From assembly GCA_030627025.1 (NCBI GenBank), contig DAOUSX010000071.1, forward strand, positions 1-6,125: a DNA stretch of 6,125 nucleotides. The letters run 5' to 3'. The DNA is from Dehalococcoidia bacterium. Its GTDB lineage: Bacteria > Chloroflexota > Dehalococcoidia > GIF9 > AB-539-J10. The translations under genes and the position numbers were made by a program. The notes below the pieces were generated by a model that worked only from the letters and a program-made list of their open reading frames with translations, searched no databases and was not told the DNA's origin. Below are positions 1-5,229 of this stretch, piece by piece (within the stretch, counting starts at the first letter, position 1; every line of letters starts with the position of its first letter).

Positions 1-752
1 AACCAAAGACATTTAAGTCTCCCCAGGCAGTACGGGAATTGAGTCGCTTCTGTCCCGATTTCATCGTGGTTGCCGCTTTTGGTCTCATTCTCCCTCCCGA
101 GGTGTTATCCCTGCCCCAGTTTGGTTGTCTTAATGTGCACCCTTCATTGTTGCCCCGTCATCGCGGACCCTCCCCTGTGGTTAATGCTATTCTTGATGGG
201 GATGAAATTACCGGTGTCACCATCATGTTATTGGATGCCGGATTGGATAGCGGCCCTATTTTGGCTCAGCGGGAAATGCCTATCTTGTCTGAAGACACCA
301 CTGGCTCACTCACTGATAAACTAGCTCAACTGGGAGCCGCTCTTCTGGTGGATATTTTGCCTGAGTGGCTTGAGGGCAAGATTAAGCCACAACCTCAGGA
401 GGAAAACGGAGCTACTTTCACCAAGCTGATAACCAGCGGGGATGGGGAAATAGACTGGCATCTTCCTGCTGTGGAAATCTGGCGAAGGGTAAGGGCTTAT
501 AACCCATGGCCAGTTTGCTATAGCTGGTGGCGCGGCAAAAGGATTAAGATCCACAGCGCTATCCCTCTGGAGGGTATAACTCCAGGAAAGGTGGGGGAGG
601 TGGTGGCTTTGCCTTCGTCACCTGAAGCAGGTGTGATCACCGGGCACGGTGTCTTGGGGCTTGATAGAGTGCAACTGGAGGGAAGGAAGGAAATGTCAAT
701 CGCTGAGTTTCTGAGAGGACAAAGAAGCTTTGTCGGCTCAGTTCTGGGTTGA
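1..752 (+). CDS. fmt: Methionyl-tRNA formyltransferase, 5'-truncated by window edge
   Basis: Transfers a formyl group from 10-formyltetrahydrofolate to initiator Met-tRNA in the cytosol, so that translation can start with fMet. The frame is open to the left edge. From position 3 it reads PKTFKSPQAVRELSRFCPDF, typical of the region before the Fmt catalytic core, so about 60 N-terminal residues lie outside and no start codon should be sought here. Visible motifs are LNVHPSLLPR with the catalytic Asn (codon at 132) and His (138), followed by RGPSP, and LLDAGLDSG with the catalytic Asp (246). The C-terminal domain (IDW at about 459, then the AYNPWP motif) is the tRNA-binding OB-fold part and looks complete, ending at TGA 750-752. 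RGPSP replaces the RGAAP of the E. coli enzyme. The next gene begins 63 bases later behind its own promoter. Identification is firm. Confidence 0.96.
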   Translation, partial: PKTFKSPQAVRELSRFCPDFIVVAAFGLILPPEVLSLPQFGCLNVHPSLLPRHRGPSPVVNAILDGDEITGVTIMLLDAGLDSGPILAQREMPILSEDTTGSLTDKLAQLGAALLVDILPEWLEGKIKPQPQEENGATFTKLITSGDGEIDWHLPAVEIWRRVRAYNPWPVCYSWWRGKRIKIHSAIPLEGITPGKVGEVVALPSSPEAGVITGHGVLGLDRVQLEGRKEMSIAEFLRGQRSFVGSVLG

Positions 753-766
753 GGGTGCTGGCTTAT

Positions 767-795
767 TTGACTCGATTTTTATTTAAGTTAATAAT
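767..795 (+). promoter_or_regulatory. Predicted sigma70-type promoter after fmt
   Basis: The -35 box TTGACT (767-772) and the -10 box AATAAT (790-795) are 17 bp apart, each one mismatch from consensus. Transcription would start near 802, just before the GGAGG ribosome site. It would drive the 79-codon gene and the radical SAM gene. Predicted from sequence only. Confidence 0.6.
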
Positions 796-802
796 ATTTG
801 GC

Positions 803-807
803 GGAGG
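803..807 (+). promoter_or_regulatory. Ribosome binding site GGAGG deciding the start at 816
   Basis: GGAGG lies 8 bases before ATG 816. An in-frame TGA at 810-812 sits between the two, so translation in this frame cannot begin further upstream. This fixes the short protein as starting at or after 816. Confidence 0.65.
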
Positions 808-815
808 CGTGAGAG

Positions 816-1055
816 ATGTTTTTCCTGTTTGCCCTAGCGGTTCTTTTCTCCTTAGTTACTCTTCCTGTGGAGTTTAATGCCAGCAGTAGAGCCCTCCATA
901 TGCTGCGTGGCAGTGGTTTGGTCTCCGTTGAGGAATATGGTGGTGCCAGGGCTGTCCTTTCTGCGGCAGCTCTAACCTATGTAGCTTCTTTCTTCATGGC
1001 ATTAGCTCAATTGATGTATTTTGTATTGATTGCTATAGGACTGAGACGAAGATAG
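816..1055 (+). pseudogene. C-terminal remnant of YugP-type membrane zinc metallopeptidase
   Basis: The 79 residues match the C-terminal third of the YugP/neutral zinc metallopeptidase family (Zn_peptidase_2). They include the family signature LFSLVTLPVEFNAS (residues 10-23) and the block ARAVLSAAALTYVASF (45-60). Family members are usually about 220-230 residues with an HExxH zinc site in the N-terminal half. That half is absent here, and neither it nor its shifted frames can be found between fmt and this ORF. Two hydrophobic segments remain (about 1-16 and 50-76), ending in a positive RRR tail, so the product would be a small inner-membrane protein without protease activity. The start is supported by GGAGG and a good promoter, and the frame is clean, so it may still be translated. 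I label it a pseudogene because the catalytic domain is missing; a functional mini-protein is the alternative. Confidence 0.7.
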
Positions 1056-1058
1056 CCG

Positions 1059-2168
1059 TTGTTATCTAGATGCAGAAATTGTGGCAAAGAATCCCCCCTT
1101 ATTTCCCGAATATTGGGAATATGTGTGGATTGTATTCGGGAGGACTTCGCTGCAGTACTGCCTGAGATAGAGGAAGCTCACCGCAAGTCGCGAAGCCAAT
1201 TCAACCTCCCCATTCATCCCCCTAGAAGCGAAACCGGTCCTCAATGCCATATTTGCGTAAACGAATGCCGACTACCCCCAAACGGCAGGAGCTATTGTGG
1301 GCTCCGCTATAATGAAGGAAACAGGCTCAAGGGTGCTACGGCAAATAGAGCTAATGTTAGTTGGTATCATGATTCCTTGCCGACCAACTGTGTAGCAGAC
1401 TGGGTTTGCCCCGGTGGCACTGGAGCTGGCTATCCTCATTTTGCTTATTGCAGTGGACCTGAATATGGCTACAAAAACCTTGCCGTGTTTTATCATGCCT
1501 GCTCCTTCGATTGCTTATTTTGCCAGAACTGGCACTATCGTGACTTAGCGTTACGGGAGTCCAATATTACTGCTTCAATGCTTGCTGATGCTGTTGATGA
1601 GCACACTTCATGCATTTGTTACTTTGGTGGTGACCCCACACCGCAGTTGCCGCATTCAATCCGTGTTGCCCGGCTGGCTCTGGAGAGGAACAAAGGCAGA
1701 ATCCTTCGCGTCTGCTGGGAGACCAATGGCTCAATGCGTCCCGCTCTATTGAAACAGGCTGCCGAAATTGCTTTAAATTCCGGTGGCTGTATTAAGGTTG
1801 ACCTCAAAGCCTGGGATGAAGGATTACATATTGCTCTTTGTGGTGTAAGCAACAAAAGAACCCTGGATAACTTTCAGCTCCTGGCAGAATATGCTCGGAA
1901 GAGACCTTCGCCTCCATTCTTGATAGCAAGCACTTTACTCGTCCCGGGATATATAGACCGGGAGGAAATTTCCCGGCTTTCCCGGTTCATTTCCTCCCTT
2001 AATCCTGATATCCCTTACTCACTTCTTGCCTTTTATCCCCACTTTATGATGAGGGATTTGCCTACCACTTCTAGGCATCACGCTGAGGAATGCCTGGCGG
2101 AAGCAAAAACACAGGGATTAAAAAGCATAAGAGTTGGCAATGTCCATCTTCTCAGCGATGATTACTAG
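1059..2168 (+). CDS. Cysteine-rich radical SAM protein, PflA-like (COG1180 type)
   Basis: A predicted cytosolic radical SAM enzyme of 369 residues; the substrate is unknown. The order is: an N-terminal zinc ribbon (CRNC 5-8, CVDC 22-25); a second cysteine set CHICVNEC plus C80 (63, 66, 70, 80), as in PflA-like and AmmeMemoRadiSam-type proteins; an extra region with C111, C117 and C131; the [4Fe-4S] site CSFDCLFC (148, 152, 155); FGGDPTPQ (189-196), matching the SAM-binding GGE-type strand; WETNG (220-224); VDLKAWDE (247-254); and LLVPGYID (293-300). These are the usual core strands of the PflA-like barrel. The start is TTG, 3 bases after the previous stop. It is preferred because the next downstream options would cut the CRNC/CVDC ribbon. 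No strong ribosome site is visible, so coupling to the upstream gene is likely. No glycyl-radical enzyme or AmmeMemo partner lies nearby, so a PflA or AmmeMemo role cannot be assumed. Confidence 0.85.
   Translation: MLSRCRNCGKESPLISRILGICVDCIREDFAAVLPEIEEAHRKSRSQFNLPIHPPRSETGPQCHICVNECRLPPNGRSYCGLRYNEGNRLKGATANRANVSWYHDSLPTNCVADWVCPGGTGAGYPHFAYCSGPEYGYKNLAVFYHACSFDCLFCQNWHYRDLALRESNITASMLADAVDEHTSCICYFGGDPTPQLPHSIRVARLALERNKGRILRVCWETNGSMRPALLKQAAEIALNSGGCIKVDLKAWDEGLHIALCGVSNKRTLDNFQLLAEYARKRPSPPFLIASTLLVPGYIDREEISRLSRFISSLNPDIPYSLLAFYPHFMMRDLPTTSRHHAEECLAEAKTQGLKSIRVGNVHLLSDDY
1960..1998 (+). repeat. Perfect 10-bp inverted repeat inside the radical SAM gene
   Basis: GGGAGGAAAT (1960-1969) and ATTTCCTCCC (1989-1998) are perfect inverted copies around a 19-base loop. 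The loop holds TTCCCGG and TTTCCCGG, which can also pair with CCGGGA at 1958-1963, so alternative hairpins are possible. It lies wholly in codons 301-313 and there is no U-run, so it is not an obvious terminator. Confidence 0.5.
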
Positions 2169-2198
2169 GAATCGGGCTTACCCTCTGCCCACTGCTTG

Positions 2199-2504
2199 CT
2201 AGTCAAGTTGCTTATTTGTTTTAAGCTCGTTGTAGCACTCGCTGCAATATACCGGTCTACCTTCACGGGGCTGGAACGGCACTTCTGTGTCTTTACCACA
2301 CTGGGCACACACCGCAGGGAACATCTCGCGTCTAAAGCCGAAGTCGCTTCTGTAACGCTGGGATTTCCTTGCTTTGCGGCACGTTGGGCAACGCTTGGGC
2401 TCATGAGCATAGCCTTTAGTGGCAAAGAACTCTTGTTCCTCAGCGGTGAAAGTGAAAGTCGCGCCGCAATCAGCGCACTCGAGCGTTTTGTCTACATAAC
2501 CCAC
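2199..2504 (-). CDS. Double zinc-ribbon protein with CxxC-x17-CxxC motif
   Basis: A 101-residue cytosolic protein with two zinc-binding units. Unit one has C10-x2-C13 and C39-x2-C42 around FFATKGYAHEPKRCPTCRKA, characteristic of the 'probable zinc-ribbon' (zf-trcl type) domain. Unit two has C66-x2-C69 and C87-x2-C90 separated by exactly 17 residues, the CxxC-x17-CxxC domain. No membrane segment or enzyme motif is visible. The protein may bind nucleic acid or protein, but its role is unknown. The start is GTG, read leftward at 2504, with a perfect AGGAGGT 6 bases upstream. The gene converges on the radical SAM gene with 30 bases between the stop codons and diverges from the FmdB operon. Confidence 0.88.
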   Translation of the reverse strand: MGYVDKTLECADCGATFTFTAEEQEFFATKGYAHEPKRCPTCRKARKSQRYRSDFGFRREMFPAVCAQCGKDTEVPFQPREGRPVYCSECYNELKTNKQLD

Positions 2505-2510
2505 TGGATG

Positions 2511-2517
2511 ACCTCCT
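2511..2517 (-). promoter_or_regulatory. Strong ribosome binding site AGGAGGT fixing a GTG start
   Basis: On the minus strand AGGAGGT ends 6 bases before GTG 2504-2502. It is a near-perfect anti-16S match and decides the non-ATG start of the zinc-ribbon gene. Confidence 0.8.
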
Positions 2518-2529
2518 CTCTATTAAATT

Positions 2530-2609
2530 GTTGGCTAGAGTTAAGCCCACTCAGCACCTTGAATAAACCCAGCGGAATTTAACCCGGTATGTAATGACCT
2601 AGAACCAAC
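2530..2609 (-). repeat. Bulged inverted repeat in the zinc-ribbon gene leader
   Basis: On the plus strand GTTGGCTAG (2530-2538) pairs with CTAG-AA-CCAAC (2599-2609). This gives 9 base pairs with a two-base bulge around a 60-base loop. It lies within the predicted leader of the minus-strand gene, with one foot about 10 bases upstream of its ribosome site. It may be a regulatory RNA fold or chance; no known riboswitch is recognised. Confidence 0.3.
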
Positions 2610-2621
2610 TCCAACACAAAT

Positions 2622-2650
2622 ATTGTATACCACAATGTTCTATATTGCAA
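2622..2650 (-). promoter_or_regulatory. Predicted minus-strand promoter for the zinc-ribbon gene
   Basis: Read on the minus strand, TTGCAA (2650-2645) and TACAAT (2627-2622) are separated by 17 bp. The predicted start near 2615 gives a leader of about 110 nt before GTG 2504. Alternative registers such as TATACA with a 15-bp spacer exist. Confidence 0.5.
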
Positions 2651-2673
2651 GACCCTGTACTCGTTCATATGAT

Positions 2674-2701
2674 TTGGCTTTTGAGGGCAATGTGATAAAA
2701 T
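2674..2701 (+). promoter_or_regulatory. Extended -10 promoter for the FmdB-thiE operon
   Basis: TTGGCT (2674-2679), a 16-bp spacer and TAAAAT (2696-2701). TG at 2693-2694 makes an extended -10 (TGnTAAAAT). The predicted start, near 2708, leaves about 9 bases before ATG 2717, with no Shine-Dalgarno sequence between. Confidence 0.6.
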
Positions 2702-2716
2702 CTTTATTGATTAGAT

Positions 2717-3100
2717 ATGCCAATTTACGAATATCGTTGTAATTCCTGCCACCGCAAGGTTAGCTTATTTCGGCACAATTTTTCGCCTGATGCCCCTGCC
2801 TGCCCTCACTGCGGGGGTGAACTTAAACGGACATTCTCCACTTTTGCCATGCATAAAACCTACAAGGATGTTTATGACGATATACTTTCCGACAGAAACT
2901 TGACCAAAGGCATGCTGCAGAATGACCCTAGGGCTTTGGCTGAGTGGAACAAGAGAATGACTGGAGGCGAGAAGCCTCCTCCAGATTATGAGGAGATGAC
3001 TGAAAGAATGGAGAGTGGGGAATGGCCCAGTGAGCAGATTGAGCAAAAGAGGAAAGAGGTAATGGGCCTATCCGAGTCATCAGAGACGGAAGGGGATTAG
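2717..3100 (+). CDS. FmdB-type zinc-ribbon protein, first copy
   Basis: A 127-residue cytosolic protein of the FmdB family (Zn-ribbon_8). It begins with the hallmark MPIYEYRCNSC and has C8-x2-C11 and C29-x2-C32 for zinc. FmdB proteins are named as possible regulators, but the biochemical role of most, including this one, is not established. After the ribbon comes a charged tail of about 80 residues with DPRALAEWNKRM (70-81), which resembles the tail of the next gene. The start is secure because MPIYEY is the conserved N-terminus. No ribosome site precedes it, unlike almost all its neighbours. It is the first gene of a string that continues 12 bases later with a paralogue. Confidence 0.9.
   Translation: MPIYEYRCNSCHRKVSLFRHNFSPDAPACPHCGGELKRTFSTFAMHKTYKDVYDDILSDRNLTKGMLQNDPRALAEWNKRMTGGEKPPPDYEEMTERMESGEWPSEQIEQKRKEVMGLSESSETEGD
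2963..2979 (+). repeat. Short hairpin within the first FmdB gene
   Basis: GGAGGC (2963-2968) and GCCTCC (2974-2979) form a perfect 6-bp stem with a GAGAA loop, in codons for the GGEKPP stretch. There is no following T-run, so it is not a typical terminator, and chance is possible. Confidence 0.35.
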
Positions 3101-3112
3101 CAAGGAGGCAAG

Positions 3113-3487
3113 GTGCCAATCTATGAGTTTATCTGCCATGATTGTCGTGGAAAGACGAGCGTTCTGGTGAGGAGTATCTCGGAGCCTGTTTCGGCCACCT
3201 GTCGCTTTTGCGGAAGCGCTAATTTATCCCGTGCTGTATCAAGCTTCGCCTACCATAAGTCATTGCAAACTGTATGGGAGGAGAGTGGCGGACCAGCAGC
3301 GCATCTCAGCGATGATTATTACAAAGACCCACGCAACATCGGGCGTTGGGCGGAGAAGAAATTTAAGGAGATGGGCGAAGAGATGCCTTCCCAGCTTAAA
3401 GAGGAAATACAGGCAGCTAGAGAGGGTGTGATGCCTGAGCCTCTGAAGGATTTACAAAGTGCCTCACCAACTGCTTCGTATAGTTGA
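3113..3487 (+). CDS. FmdB-type zinc-ribbon protein, second copy
   Basis: A 124-residue paralogue of the preceding gene. It starts MPIYEFICHDC and has zinc ligands C8-x2-C11 and C30-x2-C33. The tail contains KDPRNIGRWAEKKFKEM, corresponding to NDPRALAEWNKRM in the first copy, so the similarity runs beyond the ribbon and supports a tandem duplication followed by divergence. Function is unknown. The start is GTG, supported by the conserved N-terminus and by AAGGAGG (3102-3108) only 4 bases upstream. Its last 29 bases overlap the thiamine gene in another frame, so the two are probably translationally coupled. Confidence 0.88.
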   Translation: MPIYEFICHDCRGKTSVLVRSISEPVSATCRFCGSANLSRAVSSFAYHKSLQTVWEESGGPAAHLSDDYYKDPRNIGRWAEKKFKEMGEEMPSQLKEEIQAAREGVMPEPLKDLQSASPTASYS

Positions 3488-4589
3488 TGCCAACCTCAAC
3501 CGTTCCGTTGAAGGGCTGCGTGTTCTGGAAGATGTTGCCCGCTTCGTTCTTAATGACGCTACATTGAGCCAGCAGTTAAGAGCCACTCGTCATAGTCTTA
3601 CTGAGGTTGGTGAGTCTCTGGGCATAATTCTTCTTGAGGGAAGGGACTCGGAACACGATGTCGGCAGAGAAAATGTCGTTGCCAGCCGCCCCTCTGTCGT
3701 TGCCAGCCCTCCCTCTGTCATTGCGAGCCGAAGGCGAAGCAATCTCAACAAGCAGTCCTACCCTGATTTAGTTAGCCTGGTCGAAGCCAATGCCAACAGG
3801 GTGGAGGAATCGCAGCGAGTATTGGAGGAGTTGGCCAAGCTGGATGAACTGAGCTCCAAGCTGGATGCTACCAGGTTTGAGAAGGTGAGGTTCTGCCTTT
3901 ATTCGGTGGAAAAGGAGATGGTTTCCAGACTAACGCGGCAGGATAAGCTGAAGGAGTTGACTGGCCTTTATGTTATCGTCGATAGGCAAGTTCTGGGTGG
4001 CAGGGATGAATTGGAGGTAGTGCGAGAGGTTATTCAGGGAGGGGCCAAGGTTATCCAGCTTCGTGACAAGCAAAGGAGTATGGTGGAACTATTGCCCGTT
4101 GCTGAGAAGCTTAGGAAGCTATGCCTGAAGGCGGGGATTTTGTTTATCATCAATGACTATTTGGATTTAGCACTGGCAGTTGATGCTGATGGTCTCCACA
4201 TCGGCTACGGAGATCTGCCGGTTCATGTTGCCAGGAGAGAATTGCCGATGGCTAAAATAATTGGTAGCTCGGTTACCACGGTATCACGGGCAATTGAGGT
4301 GGGGGATGAAGGGGCGGATTACATTTCTGTGGGCTCGATGTTCCCTACGGAGAGTAAAGAAGGGGCTATTGTCGTCGGCCTGGATATGCTCAAGCAGGTG
4401 AGGGAGGCAGTATCCTCACCAGTGGTGGCTATCGGCGGCATTGATGAACGCAATATTGGTGAGGTAATTGCTGCTGGTGCTGATTGTGTTGCTGTGATTA
4501 GTGCTGTGTTAAGCAAGCCAGACGTCAAAAAAGCCACCAAAGGGTTGGTTAGCGAGATAAGGAAGGCAAAGAGAAAATGCCAGGGTTAG
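3459..4589 (+). CDS. thiE: ThiD2-ThiE fusion: HMP-P kinase and thiamine-phosphate synthase
   Basis: Two-domain thiamine enzyme, 376 residues. Residues 1 to about 160 resemble ThiD2, which phosphorylates hydroxymethylpyrimidine phosphate; RIVDANLNRSVEGLRVLEDVARFVL is the family opening (residues 7-31), and VEANANRVEESQRVLEEL is its internal echo. Residues 168-376 are ThiE, which joins HMP-PP and thiazole phosphate to make thiamine phosphate. ThiE motifs present are QLRDK (200-204), IND (231-233), DADGLHIG (242-249), PTESK (296-300), AIGGI (324-328) and AVISAV (345-350). The usual Gln after HxG is Tyr250, and IND is followed by Tyr rather than Arg. Residues 73-99 are a repeat-derived insertion in the ThiD2 half. 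The start is GTG with GAAGGA 8 bases upstream; it overlaps the second FmdB gene by 29 bases and the next gene by 13. No TPP riboswitch is seen. Confidence 0.92.
   Translation: MPHQLLRIVDANLNRSVEGLRVLEDVARFVLNDATLSQQLRATRHSLTEVGESLGIILLEGRDSEHDVGRENVVASRPSVVASPPSVIASRRRSNLNKQSYPDLVSLVEANANRVEESQRVLEELAKLDELSSKLDATRFEKVRFCLYSVEKEMVSRLTRQDKLKELTGLYVIVDRQVLGGRDELEVVREVIQGGAKVIQLRDKQRSMVELLPVAEKLRKLCLKAGILFIINDYLDLALAVDADGLHIGYGDLPVHVARRELPMAKIIGSSVTTVSRAIEVGDEGADYISVGSMFPTESKEGAIVVGLDMLKQVREAVSSPVVAIGGIDERNIGEVIAAGADCVAVISAVLSKPDVKKATKGLVSEIRKAKRKCQG
3674..3746 (+). repeat. Tandem 21-bp units and palindromic repeat inside thiE
   Basis: Three related units start at 3674, 3695 and 3716, each opening TGTCGTTGCCAGCC or TGTCATTGCGAGCC. 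The first two are 21 bp. The last runs to 3746 and is the full form, ending GCGAAGCAATCTC. It folds as ATTGC (3720-3724) with GCAAT (3739-3743), and GCC (3727-3729) with GGC (3733-3735) around GAA. This ATTGCGAG...GAAGCAATCTC type resembles a dispersed palindromic repeat known from many bacterial genomes. It is read in frame as VVASRPS, VVASPPS, VIASRRR plus SNL. Confidence 0.8.
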
Positions 4590-5200
4590 GGGAGGAGCTG
4601 AAAGCTATCGCTGAGGAAATCCGTGCCTATTTCGTCGCTGAGGACGAAGCCAGGGAGAAAGCTTTGCCGCTTTGCCGTCAGGTGGTTCGCAACAGTGCCA
4701 ATGCTATAAGGGCTGTTCATCGTCAGGAGCAGGATAAGGCGAGACAAATTCTTGACTCAACTTACAAATTGGTTCAGGAGATAAATGATAGCCTCAATGA
4801 CCATCCCGGTTTGCTTCATTCAGGATTCGTTCATGATGCCCAGAAGGAATTCGCCGAAGGGAGCATCACCTTCGCTTTGATCGTTGGGAAAGAGCTCCCC
4901 AAACCTGAGGCAATAGGCGTTGATTACGCCGCCTATCTCAATGGGCTTGGCGAAGCGGTGGGTGAATTAAGACGCTATTTGCTGGATAGCATGAGGAGAG
5001 GGGATTTCTCTCGCTGCGAGGATTTGCTCGGTGCCATGGATGACATTTATGGCACATTGATGACTATGGATTTCACTGAAATTATCACTCATGGTTTGAG
5101 GCGGACCACGGATGCCATTCGGGGCATCATCGAGAGGACTCGCGGCGATGTAACCATGGCTTTGCGGCAAAAAGAGCTGGAAGCGAAGCTGGGTAAATAG
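4577..5200 (+). CDS. Translin-family protein
   Basis: A 207-residue, mostly helical protein resembling prokaryotic translin/TRAX homologues (COG2178). Eukaryotic translin and TRAX form octameric nucleic-acid-binding particles, and TRAX has RNase activity. Family features are QKEFAEGSITFAL (89-101), corresponding to the QEYVEA helix; DYAAYLNGLGEAVGELRRYLL (117-135 region); RGDF (141-144); and the C-terminal RGDVTMALRQKELEAKL (189-205), typical of archaeal and bacterial members. E91 and E94 are candidates for the TRAX-type catalytic glutamate pair; this alignment is by eye. RNase activity here is inference. The ATG overlaps the end of thiE by 13 bases, so the genes are likely co-translated, with GGAAGG about 10 bases before the start. 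A short gap of 29 bases precedes the next gene. Confidence 0.82.
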   Translation: MPGLGEELKAIAEEIRAYFVAEDEAREKALPLCRQVVRNSANAIRAVHRQEQDKARQILDSTYKLVQEINDSLNDHPGLLHSGFVHDAQKEFAEGSITFALIVGKELPKPEAIGVDYAAYLNGLGEAVGELRRYLLDSMRRGDFSRCEDLLGAMDDIYGTLMTMDFTEIITHGLRRTTDAIRGIIERTRGDVTMALRQKELEAKLGK

Positions 5201-5217
5201 TAAGTGTTTATTGATTG

Positions 5218-5223
5218 AAGGAG
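5218..5223 (+). promoter_or_regulatory. Ribosome binding site AAGGAG choosing ATG 5230
   Basis: AAGGAG lies 6 bases before ATG 5230. The longer frame beginning TTG 5215 would place the site inside the coding region, and ATG 5224 would abut it directly, so ATG 5230 is preferred. Confidence 0.75.
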
Positions 5224-5229
5224 ATGGTT

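Noticed and set aside
1053..1055. TAG read through as an amino acid, fusing the remnant to the radical SAM protein
   Set aside because: TAG ends six of the nine complete gene ends in this window, so recoding is unlikely, and a fused product would have no sensible domain link.
2169..2198. Bidirectional terminator between the convergent genes (GGGC...GCCC at about 2174-2190)
   Set aside because: Only a 4-bp stem and no T-run on either strand, so it is too weak to call.
2196..2582. A 128-codon plus-strand frame opposite the zinc-ribbon gene
   Set aside because: The minus strand encodes eight correctly spaced cysteines behind a perfect ribosome site; the plus frame has no motif or ribosome site.
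2540..2590. Partial TPP-riboswitch look-alike (ACCTTGAA, CCCAGCGGAA) upstream of the thiE operon
   Set aside because: The CTGAGA half and the closing helices are missing, matching pieces occur on both strands, and the predicted operon promoter lies downstream.
4610..4655. Direct repeat CGCTGAGGA in the translin gene
   Set aside because: Nine bases repeated once, in codons for similar acidic helix residues; chance and amino-acid bias explain it.
5215..5229. TTG 5215 as start of the C_GCAxxG_C_C gene
   Set aside because: It would place the AAGGAG ribosome site inside the gene; ATG 5230 has the right spacing.
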